From NCBI RefSeq assembly GCF_036985595.1, contig NZ_BTPU01000039.1, forward strand, positions 1 to 64,000: a DNA stretch of 64,000 nt. The letters are read 5' to 3'. Position 1 is the stretch's first letter. The number at the start of each line of letters is the position of its first letter. Made by a program: the position numbers and the translations under genes. The notes under the pieces were generated by a model, which saw nothing but the letters and a program-made list of their open reading frames with translations, made no database searches and had not been told where the DNA came from. Positions 17,093 to 25,964 of this stretch are shown piece by piece. The DNA is from Vallitalea maricola (GTDB lineage Bacteria; Bacillota; Clostridia; Lachnospirales; Vallitaleaceae).

Positions 17093-20000
17093 TTAAGCGC
17101 CCCTAGGTACTCCTGAAACGACATTTAAATTAGTTTTATCAATTGTTTCTACCGATTGTTTATTACCAGTAGAGATATTATATTGAACCCATATATAATC
17201 TTCACTAGAATATGATTCTTTCCATTTATAATAAATATTATTATCATCATAATAAAGATAGATTTTACCCTCATCCTCTACATAATTATTATAATCAACA
17301 AGTTTATGATACTTCAGAGTATCATTTTCAAATATATAATACGCTAACCCGTACATAACTCCTATATCAGATATAGAATATTTTGCATTGATTTTATAAT
17401 CTTTATTTCCATCTTTATAAAAATCAAAATCACCTTTATTTATAACTCCAATTCCACCTGGTCCATCATAATATACTTCTCCTATTAATTTATCATTAAG
17501 CAATCCATCACAATCTAAATTAGTAGTAGAATATACTTCATTAATGTTTGAGTCAAGGTCATAAACTAATGTAAGCACAAAATTATCATAATATATTCTA
17601 TTCTTATCATCATCTATAACCATTATATTACCTTCCATAGAATCAATAAACTCAAAATTATCTTTATCCATAATGTAAAATTTATCTGGCTCCTGATAAA
17701 TGATGTATTCGTCTGTATAATATATTTTTTTAACATCATTAGTTTTAGTTAACTGTTTGCTTGCTTTGTTATTAACATTATAATGATATATATTATTATC
17801 ATCTATGTCTAGAAAATACACATTTTCTTTACATATACCAATATCTAGTACTGAACCAGAATAAATTATGTCTTGTTTATTATTTATAAGATTCTTTAAA
17901 TATAAATTTTCATTTATCAAGTTTGAAGTATATGCAAGGTAATCTTTTGAAATATCATAATTCCTAATATTTACATTGGATATTTTCATCAAAGCATTAT
18001 TTTTTATTTTATAAAGATTATTACTTTCATATTCAAGTATATATGTTATCCCTTCTTTAGTATTATAATCTATAAGTTTTATTCTCTTATTCCCTATACT
18101 ATAATTTATAAAAGGAGTTGAGTACAAGGTAATTTCATTAGGCAAAGTGTTTTCCATCTCAAAATTTAATGTAGGATAATAATATTTGTTATCAATAGCA
18201 CCATTAAATTTCTTAGGTTCAATTAATCTATAAGATTTTAAAATACCATCTACAGTATCATAATAATAATCACCAACCCTTAAATAACCATTTTCTTCTC
18301 TAATGTAGTGTGAACTATCATTGTCAGGAATATTTACCTTTGTTAATTTTTGTGTATTAGCACTATATTTATATACACTATTACTAGAATATATGATAAT
18401 ATCATTATCACTGAAATATATTTTAAACCAGCTAATAGGTTCGCTAAAATCAGATTTTATCAATTTGTTATTCATCTTATCATAGCTGAATATTGAATTT
18501 TCATCATAAATTAGGATGATAGAATTTTCCTTATATATTTCTTCATCATTTAATCCTAATTCATTAATATTATTACAAATAATTTTTTTGTTGTTATCAT
18601 AACTCAAAGTGTATAAATGAATTTCATCTTTAATCAACGCTTCATTATTGGACGTATCAATATATATGCTTTTTGGTGGTAAGCTATTTATTAAAACTGA
18701 ATCATAAAATTTTTCAACATTTTTATTATCCTGTAAACTATTTGTAAAAAGATATTCACCATGATTATAGAAGCAATAACAGTCGTCTCCAATTTTAAAT
18801 GCTTTTAAACCATTTTTACTAAGATCTATATCTTTGATTTTAGTTATTAAATTATTAGTATTACGATAAAGCCCATTTTCTAAAATGAAATATGGCGAAT
18901 CAGATATAACATCAATACTTCTTTTAGTATTGAAATTAATAAATGCAAATCCATCATTTGAATTAATACCTGAAGTGTAATAAATATGGTTATCTTTATC
19001 AATATTGATTCGTTGGCTTTTTGACGGAATAATCAATGTTTTGTAATCTTCCATCTTATTCAATTCTATTTTTATGAAATAACTTTTATTATTATATTCT
19101 ACCACTCCTGTTATAAAAGCTTGGGGGACATCATAAGTTTTATGGAATTGAAGATTATTAATTGTACTAAGTTTATCAACACCAAAATCAATTTCATCTA
19201 GAACAGTATAATTTCTATCACATACAACTAATCTTTTATTTCCAGATTGATCATTGACTATGAATATATATGTATTATCTACATCTAAAATTTGTTCAAA
19301 TTTATAGGGAACAGCATATTGAGTATTTACATCCATATCATTAATGTAAATATTTATAATCTGGCTTTCATTCTTATTCTTATAATTCAGATATAGATGA
19401 AGACTATTATAAGAATTTTGTGTAATGCCTTTATATTCTAATTTATCATCCAAATTAAATTCTGTAGCTTTTTTCAATTCACATTTTTCATTTATCAGGT
19501 TAAATATAAGTTTATTTTTATTCTGTGTTACTACAATAAAATTACCATCCACCAATTTCTTAATCTCCAAGATATCTCCTTGCAATAACATTTTATATTG
19601 ATTAGCATCATAAGGTTTATAAGAAATCAAATGAGTAATATTATTTTCTTCGTACTCCAAAAAATACAAATCATCAAAATCAATTAACTTCTTTCCAATA
19701 GCATTAGTCAGATCAATACTTAATAATCGCTCAAATAGATTGATTTCATCATCTGTATACATTGAATAGACTTTTATTCCTTCTTTTGAATTAATCCCTA
19801 TATTATTATATCCGGCAAAAAATATACTTTGGTCATTGCTTAATTGTTTGGTAAAGGATATTATGTTTTCATCACCACAAGTTTCATTAATTAGTTCGAT
19901 TTTATTTTGGTCTATATTACTGGATTTTATTATAAATCTATCCTTCTCTATAGAAATACTATCAATATTATTAACATTAGTATTAGATAGTTCATAATAT

Positions 20001-20260
20001 CTAGTAATCCTTTTATTATCTTTTACAATGTGTTTCACATCTTGTTTATCTAACGTTACATCATTTGATTTACTATTAGTTTCCATATTATTTTCCTTAT
20101 TGATTACTTCACTGCTCTCAACTTGTAAAGACTCTTCATCATTTTTAGATTCATCTAAACTGCCCTTATTACTATCGTTACATGCTACTAATGTTAATAC
20201 CATAGTCAATATGATAATTATCATTAACATACTATTATATAAATTTTTAGTTTTATACAT
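17093..20260 (-). CDS. Very large lipoprotein of unknown function, beta-propeller-like
   Basis: A 1055-residue protein with a lipoprotein signal peptide (LTMVLTLVAC, lipid-attachment Cys27), an acidic Ser/Asn/Lys linker to about residue 85, and then nearly 1000 residues of short beta-strand-like units of the type 'IYYDENSIFSYDKMNNKLIK' or 'NNIYHYNVNNKASKQLTK'. These recur roughly every 40-50 residues and resemble WD/Kelch-like or DUF5050-like propeller blades, which suggests one or more extracellular propellers. No catalytic motif is visible. It is very rich in Asn, Asp, Ile, Tyr and Lys. It is divergent from the secreted DUF6359-type protein. Confidence 0.7.
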   Translation of the reverse strand: MYKTKNLYNSMLMIIIILTMVLTLVACNDSNKGSLDESKNDEESLQVESSEVINKENNMETNSKSNDVTLDKQDVKHIVKDNKRITRYYELSNTNVNNIDSISIEKDRFIIKSSNIDQNKIELINETCGDENIISFTKQLSNDQSIFFAGYNNIGINSKEGIKVYSMYTDDEINLFERLLSIDLTNAIGKKLIDFDDLYFLEYEENNITHLISYKPYDANQYKMLLQGDILEIKKLVDGNFIVVTQNKNKLIFNLINEKCELKKATEFNLDDKLEYKGITQNSYNSLHLYLNYKNKNESQIINIYINDMDVNTQYAVPYKFEQILDVDNTYIFIVNDQSGNKRLVVCDRNYTVLDEIDFGVDKLSTINNLQFHKTYDVPQAFITGVVEYNNKSYFIKIELNKMEDYKTLIIPSKSQRINIDKDNHIYYTSGINSNDGFAFINFNTKRSIDVISDSPYFILENGLYRNTNNLITKIKDIDLSKNGLKAFKIGDDCYCFYNHGEYLFTNSLQDNKNVEKFYDSVLINSLPPKSIYIDTSNNEALIKDEIHLYTLSYDNNKKIICNNINELGLNDEEIYKENSIILIYDENSIFSYDKMNNKLIKSDFSEPISWFKIYFSDNDIIIYSSNSVYKYSANTQKLTKVNIPDNDSSHYIREENGYLRVGDYYYDTVDGILKSYRLIEPKKFNGAIDNKYYYPTLNFEMENTLPNEITLYSTPFINYSIGNKRIKLIDYNTKEGITYILEYESNNLYKIKNNALMKISNVNIRNYDISKDYLAYTSNLINENLYLKNLINNKQDIIYSGSVLDIGICKENVYFLDIDDNNIYHYNVNNKASKQLTKTNDVKKIYYTDEYIIYQEPDKFYIMDKDNFEFIDSMEGNIMVIDDDKNRIYYDNFVLTLVYDLDSNINEVYSTTNLDCDGLLNDKLIGEVYYDGPGGIGVINKGDFDFYKDGNKDYKINAKYSISDIGVMYGLAYYIFENDTLKYHKLVDYNNYVEDEGKIYLYYDDNNIYYKWKESYSSEDYIWVQYNISTGNKQSVETIDKTNLNVVSGVPRGA

Positions 20261-20359
20261 GCTTCCGCAACCTCCTCATATTACGTTATAATACTCCATT
20301 AGTAATTATAAATTTCATCTACAAGGAAGTCAATAAATTATATTTTTTGTATTACAAAA

Positions 20360-20388
20360 TTGCAAGTATGTCTATTTTGTTGTATAAT
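20360..20388 (+). promoter_or_regulatory. Sigma-A promoter of the 913-residue secreted protein
   Basis: TTGCAA (20360-20365) and TATAAT (20383-20388) with a 17-base spacer, giving a leader of about 100 bases. Confidence 0.65.
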
Positions 20389-20396
20389 AAAATATA

Positions 20397-20434
20397 TAGA
20401 CAATGTTCATTAAAATTCAATACTAAATTGTCTA
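20397..20434 (+). repeat. Inverted repeat at the predicted transcription start
   Basis: TAGACAAT (20397-20404) and ATTGTCTA (20427-20434), a perfect 8-base inverted repeat with a 22-base loop, begins about where transcription from the 20360 promoter should start. It could be a leader hairpin or an operator. Confidence 0.45.
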
Positions 20435-20495
20435 ATGCATTAATAAAATGTCGTATGTTGAAAAATTCATACCAAATTAAGGAGGTTTTAGTTTT

Positions 20496-23237
20496 ATGTT
20501 CAAGCATTTTTCTAAACTCACAAAACTTCTTTGGGTACTAGTTCTATCACTTCTACTGACATCTTATCTCATTCCTAATCAAACCCTTGATACATTAGCA
20601 TCTGGTTCCACAACTACACCGTATACTTGGAATAATGTTATCCCAGAAAAAATACCTTCCCCTACTAATGATAATGGAAAATTAGTATTATTTGATACTT
20701 CACACGGCGGTACTTCTGGTAGTGCTGATTGGGTTATCGACGGTGCATTTTCAAGTTTTGCAGATGCATTAGTAAATGAGGGTTACACCGTAAGAGAATA
20801 TAGAGGCATTGATAAAAATAATGATGGAGTCATACGATTTTATGATGACAGACAACCTGGTAATGTGGCTCTTAATGAATGTGTTATCACTTATGACTCT
20901 ATAAAAGATGCAGATGTTTTTGTTATGGCAGAACCTAATAGACCTCTTATGATATCTGAATATGATGCTCTAGAACAATTTGTAGATTCTGGAAAAGGAA
21001 TATATCTTATTGGAGACCATTATAATGCAGATAGGAATCTTAATACATGGGATTCAACCGAAGTATATAATGGATATAACAGATCAACTGATATTGCATA
21101 TAATATGAGCACAGAATACGGAGATATGAGAAATCCTGGTTCAGCTAATGCAGGATGGTTAGCAGAAACATTTGGCTTGAGATTTAGATTTAATGCTATT
21201 GATTGTTTGAGTGGTGTTTCTGAAATAAAGTCCTCTACATATTCAGAAGGAATAACTGCAGGAGTATCCCCTATACTTATGGCTGCAGGTGCTACTTTAT
21301 CTATTGTTGACGGCAGCAAAGCAAAAGGTATAGTATACTTTTCATCTACAGATAATCCTACAGCGTGGTCTCATGCTGCAGATACTGGTTTATATTTTGG
21401 TGGTGAAGATGAAGGTGCATATGTTGCTATATCTAAACCTAGTTTAGGAAAAGCTGCTTTCATTGGTGATTCTTCTCCTATTGAAGATTCTACTCCAAAA
21501 TACTTACGTGAAAATGATGGATCCACAAAATCCACATGGCCAGGTTGGAACGATACCGGACATGCCGCAACATTAAGTATTAATATCGTTAATTGGCTTG
21601 CAACTCAAGAAAATTATGTAGGATTTGATGGTGTTAATCATGCCGCTGGTATACCTACTCCTAATCCAATGATAGCCATTGAAACCAACCAGCAACAAGC
21701 TGAACCTTGGACTAATCCATCAGGAGGATATGATCCATGGGATACAGATACTTTTGCAGATGGTTCTTTCGGTGCACCTTATCCTTCAACAGGCGGATCA
21801 ACTGACTCTGCTTCATTTGCTCTATATCCTGCATATGTTTATGAAAATGAACCTTTTGCCATATCTATAACTGGAGATGCTTCCAATCCATTATTTGGTG
21901 CTTATCAAGATGGTGGAAATCAGCAAGGGCAGCTATATCTAAATGGTTCATGGACTTCATCGGGATATAATGCTGTTCCTGTTCCATTACCATCTGCAGT
22001 TACAGCAAGGATAGTTTCAGTAGCAAATCCACCTATTAAAATACGAATTAAAGTAAATGGTTCTAATAAAGATACAAAAACTGTTACAGGCTTATCAACT
22101 GGTTATGGTTATTTACAAGGCTCAATATCCGGAAATACAGGTGAAATAGTAGCAGCATCCAAAAACGGTGTTATTCTAGGCACTGCAATGATTGATGCTT
22201 CTGGTCAAGTTAAAATTGCAGTTAAAGAAGATACTGGTATAACATTATCATTATATGGTTCTGATGGTGTGCTGAAAAATGATTATACTGGAACATATAA
22301 TGTGGTAAGTGGTCAAACAACTACAATAAATAGTAATCCACAACCTTCAGCACTAACTGTTGCAGAAGCACTTAATGAATCTAATGGTACTGTAGTTACT
22401 CTTACCGGTTATATCGTTTCTGACCTTAACGGTATCTATGCTGTGAAAGTTGCTGATACCAATGACCCACAAGCTACAACTATTGCTGTTAAACTGGAAT
22501 CCAATATGAGAGATGAATTCAGTCCTCTTAATAATCCTGATGCTTTAGGACGTAAGATTTTGGTGACTGGTACTCGTAATGACTATATGTTGCTTCCCGG
22601 ACTTAAAAATGTTACATCTATTGAGTTTATTGATTCTGGCAATCCAAGTGCTTTAACTGTTGCAGAGGCACTTAATGAATCTAATGGTACTGTAGTTACT
22701 CTTACTGGTTATATCGTTTCTGACCTTAACGGTATATATGCTGTTAAAGTTGCTGATACCAATGACCCACAAGCTACGACCATAGCTGTTAAACTGGAAT
22801 CCAATATGAGAGATGAATTCAGTCCTCTTAATAATCCTGATGCTTTAGGACGTAAGATTTTGGTGACTGGTACTCGTAATGACTATATGTTGCTTCCTGG
22901 ACTTAAAAATGTTACATCTATTGAGTTTGTTGATTCTGGCAATCCAAGTGCTTTAACTGTTGCAGAGGCACTTAATGAATCTAATGGTACTGAAGTTACT
23001 CTTACCGGTTATATTGTTTCTGACCTTAATGGTATATATGCTGTGAAAGTTGCTGATACTAATGACCCACAAGCTCAGACTATAGCTGTTAAATTGGAGT
23101 CAAGTATGAGAAATGAATTCAGTCCACTAAAAAATTCAAATGCTTTAGGACGCAAGATTTTGGTTACAGGAACTCGTAACGATTATATGTTGCTCCCTGG
23201 ACTTAGGAATGTTACATCAATTGAATTTGTTAATTAA
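20496..23237 (+). CDS. Secreted multidomain protein with three C-terminal DUF6359-like OB-fold repeats
   Basis: 913 residues. A signal peptide (LTKLLWVLVLSLLLTSYLI) is followed by a roughly 350-residue alpha/beta domain beginning GKLVLFDTSHGG, with YLIGDHYNADRN and FIGDSSPIEDSTPKY, which looks like the DUF4350/ThuA-like glutaminase-amidotransferase fold. A beta-rich linker follows, then three tandem 100-residue repeats (about residues 616-913) starting ALTVAEALNESNGT and containing LTGYIVSDLNGIYAVKVAD and LGRKILVTGTRNDYM, typical of OB-fold domains attached to Bacillus extracellular nucleases. No nuclease domain is present. AAGGAGG lies 10 bases before the ATG. Enzymatic activity is unproven. 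Confidence 0.75.
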   Translation: MFKHFSKLTKLLWVLVLSLLLTSYLIPNQTLDTLASGSTTTPYTWNNVIPEKIPSPTNDNGKLVLFDTSHGGTSGSADWVIDGAFSSFADALVNEGYTVREYRGIDKNNDGVIRFYDDRQPGNVALNECVITYDSIKDADVFVMAEPNRPLMISEYDALEQFVDSGKGIYLIGDHYNADRNLNTWDSTEVYNGYNRSTDIAYNMSTEYGDMRNPGSANAGWLAETFGLRFRFNAIDCLSGVSEIKSSTYSEGITAGVSPILMAAGATLSIVDGSKAKGIVYFSSTDNPTAWSHAADTGLYFGGEDEGAYVAISKPSLGKAAFIGDSSPIEDSTPKYLRENDGSTKSTWPGWNDTGHAATLSINIVNWLATQENYVGFDGVNHAAGIPTPNPMIAIETNQQQAEPWTNPSGGYDPWDTDTFADGSFGAPYPSTGGSTDSASFALYPAYVYENEPFAISITGDASNPLFGAYQDGGNQQGQLYLNGSWTSSGYNAVPVPLPSAVTARIVSVANPPIKIRIKVNGSNKDTKTVTGLSTGYGYLQGSISGNTGEIVAASKNGVILGTAMIDASGQVKIAVKEDTGITLSLYGSDGVLKNDYTGTYNVVSGQTTTINSNPQPSALTVAEALNESNGTVVTLTGYIVSDLNGIYAVKVADTNDPQATTIAVKLESNMRDEFSPLNNPDALGRKILVTGTRNDYMLLPGLKNVTSIEFIDSGNPSALTVAEALNESNGTVVTLTGYIVSDLNGIYAVKVADTNDPQATTIAVKLESNMRDEFSPLNNPDALGRKILVTGTRNDYMLLPGLKNVTSIEFVDSGNPSALTVAEALNESNGTEVTLTGYIVSDLNGIYAVKVADTNDPQAQTIAVKLESSMRNEFSPLKNSNALGRKILVTGTRNDYMLLPGLRNVTSIEFVN
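22341..23237 (+). repeat. Three tandem 300-bp in-frame coding repeats
   Basis: Copies begin at 22341, 22641 and 22941 with a period of exactly 300 bases (100 codons). Copies 1 and 2 differ at only a handful of positions, almost all silent, with one Ile-to-Val change near the end. Copy 3 is more diverged. This indicates recent duplication or gene conversion. Confidence 0.95.
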
Positions 23238-23300
23238 GTATTAATAGAACTTCACTACAAAATTCTAGGCAATTATGCGAAAATAAAGGATTTGTAGAAT

Positions 23301-23345
23301 AATAGAAATGACGGTAGCCAAACGCAGTTACCGTCATTTCTATTA
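23301..23345. terminator. Long hairpin between convergent genes
   Basis: A perfect 16-base stem (23301-23316 with 23329-23344; arms begin AATAGAAATGACGGTA) separates the secreted-protein gene from guaD. Neither side has a strong T-run, but the position between two stop codons makes a bidirectional terminator likely. Confidence 0.65.
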
Positions 23346-23381
23346 ACAATATTTTATTATTCAAATTACATTTTTAACATT

Positions 23382-24647
23382 TTAAATGATTTCGCCTTCC
23401 AAATAACGTTCAACAATACTATTAGAACTTCCGCAATATAAAAATCTCTGTAACCTCTCTAAAGGACTTAGACAATTTGTCAGAGGATCTGGATCTCTTA
23501 TAACCAAAGCATCAAAATAATAATTTTTTTCGAAGCTGCCAATTTTTCCAAAGAAACTGCCGTTCATCTTGGTTGCTAAGAAAAATGATTCAGGAAGACT
23601 AAGTACACGTTCTTCCTCATTATACACATGTCTTATCTTTGAATACTGTATAGCATTTGTAATCACATCAGCCATACTCATTTTGTTACCAGCACCAACA
23701 TCTGTTCCTAACCCAACATTGATCCCTTTATCCAAATAGTATGTTACTGGCATTATACCACTTGATAAATTACTATTTGAACTGGGACAATGGACTAGAT
23801 AGACATTTTTTTCTTTACTAGCCATCTCAACTTCTTCATTAGTCAAATAAATTGAATGAGCCAGTATGGTTTTTTGATTACCATATAGCTGATGTCTTTT
23901 ATAAACATCAGAATAATTCTTGTTATTTGGAAATAATGATTTAACCCACTCCACTTCTTTTTTATTTTCAGAAAGATGGGTTTGAACTGGAAGTTGCTTT
24001 TCTATAGACAACTCACCAAGTTCTTCAAGTAATTCACTAGTACAACATGGTGCAAATCTAGGAGTTATTATGGGTTTGATTAAACCTCCGGTGTTCTTGC
24101 TGTCTTCAACAAATTTTATAGTTTCTTCTATGGAACATTCTGTAGATTGTAAAAGGTCTTCAGGTGCATTTTGATTCATATTCACCTTTCCAACGTATGC
24201 TGATAATTTTTTCTTTTTCAATTCATCTATCAACACATTAGTACTTTCATTATGTATAGTTGCAAAAATACAAGAACGTAATGTTCCTTCTCTATAAAGA
24301 GCATCTACAAATCTAGGATATAATTTCTTAGCATAATTCACATCGGAAAATAGTGCTTCGTATTTAAAAGTATACTGGTCCAACCATTCAATCAATTCAA
24401 GATCCAGACCAATTCCCATTTGTAGATATTGAGGTGCGTGTATATGCAAATCAATAAATGATGGAATTATAATTGAATTGTAACCGTAATCAATGATTGC
24501 TACATCTTTGTATATATCAGGTAATTCATTATAAATGCCTACAATCTTTTTATCATCAATAACTATGTAACTATTTTCGTGTATCTCAAAACTATCTTTT
24601 ACCTTAGTATAAATGATATGACCCTTTATTGCCTTTAACTTAGCCAT
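23382..24647 (-). CDS. guaD: Guanine deaminase
   Basis: About 421 residues; an amidohydrolase that turns guanine into xanthine and ammonia. The metal site reads FIDLHIHAPQY, then THLSENKKEVEWV, ILAHSIYL and GLGTDVGAG, all characteristic of guanine deaminase. The open frame extends 11 codons further upstream, but AGGAGGTGT sits correctly before the ATG at 24647. It is the last gene of the minus-strand purine operon and feeds xanthine to the xanthine dehydrogenases upstream. Confidence 0.9.
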   Translation of the reverse strand: MAKLKAIKGHIIYTKVKDSFEIHENSYIVIDDKKIVGIYNELPDIYKDVAIIDYGYNSIIIPSFIDLHIHAPQYLQMGIGLDLELIEWLDQYTFKYEALFSDVNYAKKLYPRFVDALYREGTLRSCIFATIHNESTNVLIDELKKKKLSAYVGKVNMNQNAPEDLLQSTECSIEETIKFVEDSKNTGGLIKPIITPRFAPCCTSELLEELGELSIEKQLPVQTHLSENKKEVEWVKSLFPNNKNYSDVYKRHQLYGNQKTILAHSIYLTNEEVEMASKEKNVYLVHCPSSNSNLSSGIMPVTYYLDKGINVGLGTDVGAGNKMSMADVITNAIQYSKIRHVYNEEERVLSLPESFFLATKMNGSFFGKIGSFEKNYYFDALVIRDPDPLTNCLSPLERLQRFLYCGSSNSIVERYLEGEII

Positions 24648-24695
24648 ATCACACCTCCTATATTTGCTTTTAACTATCAATAGTATAATTATAAT

Positions 24696-25925
24696 TTATG
24701 TCAAATATCTTTTTAATTGTTCAATATCAGGTTTACATTCAATTTTATTTCCAGCAGCCTTAAGAGCATTTTTTACATCTTTTAATCCATTACCTGTAAT
24801 AATTACAGAAACTGTTTCATCCTTAGTGATAATACCTTCTTTGACAGCTCTAATAACACCTGCTAAGCCCGCTACCCCTGCTGGTTCACCAAATATACCT
24901 TCAGATGATCCAAGAGTCTTCATGGCTTCAAGTATAGCTTCATCAGATACGGTTATCCATGTACCTTTTGAATCCTCAACAGCTCTCATAGCTTTAACAG
25001 GATTCCTTGGTATACCAACGGATATGCTGTCAGCAATAGTATTTTCATCTGTGGGTTTAAGAGGTTCATTTTCCGTATAAGCTGTATAAAATGGGCAGCA
25101 CCCTTTTGCTTGAACACCTAATATCTTAGGAATCCTATTTATTAATCCAATATTCAATAAATCGTAGAATCCTCTATATACCCCTCCAATAGTACAACCA
25201 TCTCCTACAGATACTGCTACCCAATCAGGAACTTGCCATCCTAACTGTTCTGCAATTTCAATAGCTACAGTCTTTTTGCCTTCTACCAAATGAGGATTTA
25301 TAGCTGCATTACGATTATACCAACCCCAATGGTCAATAGCTTCTTTAGAAAGTTTAAAAGTTTCTCTATAATCACCTTTAACAGAAATCACTTTTGCTCC
25401 ATATATTAATAACTGTGCTAACTTACCTTGTGGTGCTCTCTCAGGAACAAAAATCACAGTAGAAAGTCCTAGCCTAGCCGCATTACCAGCCAAAGAGGAA
25501 GCTGCATTACCAGTAGAGCTGCACGCAATAGTATCAGCATTATTCTCTAATGCCTTAATGACCGCAACCGCTGAAGCTCTATCTTTTAATGAAGCTGTTG
25601 GATTTAATCCTTCATCTTTTATATATAATTCCTTGATACCAATCTTTTCTTCTAAGTTATTGGATCTATATAAAGGTGTCCATCCAACCTTAAGTGTCTT
25701 ATCTATATCTTCTTCTCTTATAGACATGACATCTTTATATCTCCACATGCTATAGTCTCTATTGTGTTCAAAATATGACTTGGTTAGAACCTTTTTCAAT
25801 CCTTCATAATCATATTCCACATCTAGTATACCTTTTTCACCACATTCAGGACAAGTATATATTTTCTCATCTTTACTGTATTCTCTACCACAAAGTGTAC
25901 ATCTATAATTTTTAACAAACTTCAT
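24696..25925 (-). CDS. Threonine-synthase-like PLP enzyme with N-terminal zinc ribbon
   Basis: A 409-residue fold-type-II PLP enzyme resembling threonine synthase. The N-terminus carries a four-cysteine zinc ribbon (Cys9, 12, 25, 28). The PLP lysine is Lys114 in NPTASLKDRAS, the cofactor phosphate loop is SVGDGCTIGG, and SSTGNAASSLAGNAA is the substrate loop. Threonine synthases use O-phosphohomoserine, but here no hom or thrB gene is present: the gene lies between adenine and guanine deaminase genes in a purine catabolic operon. A beta-elimination role on a diamino acid intermediate is a reasonable inference, not shown. Confidence 0.75.
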   Translation of the reverse strand: MKFVKNYRCTLCGREYSKDEKIYTCPECGEKGILDVEYDYEGLKKVLTKSYFEHNRDYSMWRYKDVMSIREEDIDKTLKVGWTPLYRSNNLEEKIGIKELYIKDEGLNPTASLKDRASAVAVIKALENNADTIACSSTGNAASSLAGNAARLGLSTVIFVPERAPQGKLAQLLIYGAKVISVKGDYRETFKLSKEAIDHWGWYNRNAAINPHLVEGKKTVAIEIAEQLGWQVPDWVAVSVGDGCTIGGVYRGFYDLLNIGLINRIPKILGVQAKGCCPFYTAYTENEPLKPTDENTIADSISVGIPRNPVKAMRAVEDSKGTWITVSDEAILEAMKTLGSSEGIFGEPAGVAGLAGVIRAVKEGIITKDETVSVIITGNGLKDVKNALKAAGNKIECKPDIEQLKRYLT

Positions 25926-25964
25926 AGTTCAATCTCACCTCCGAACAAATATCATATTATAGTT

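Noticed and set aside
22341..23237. The 300-bp repeats as a CRISPR array or assembly artefact
   Set aside because: They are in-frame coding repeats without spacers; sequence differences between copies argue against a simple assembly error.
24664..25080. A 138-codon plus-strand frame opposite the threonine-synthase-like gene
   Set aside because: Antisense shadow of a well-conserved gene; no ribosome site or family likeness.
24696..25925. Housekeeping threonine synthase
   Set aside because: No hom or thrB nearby and it lies inside a purine operon; kept as a threonine-synthase-like enzyme only.
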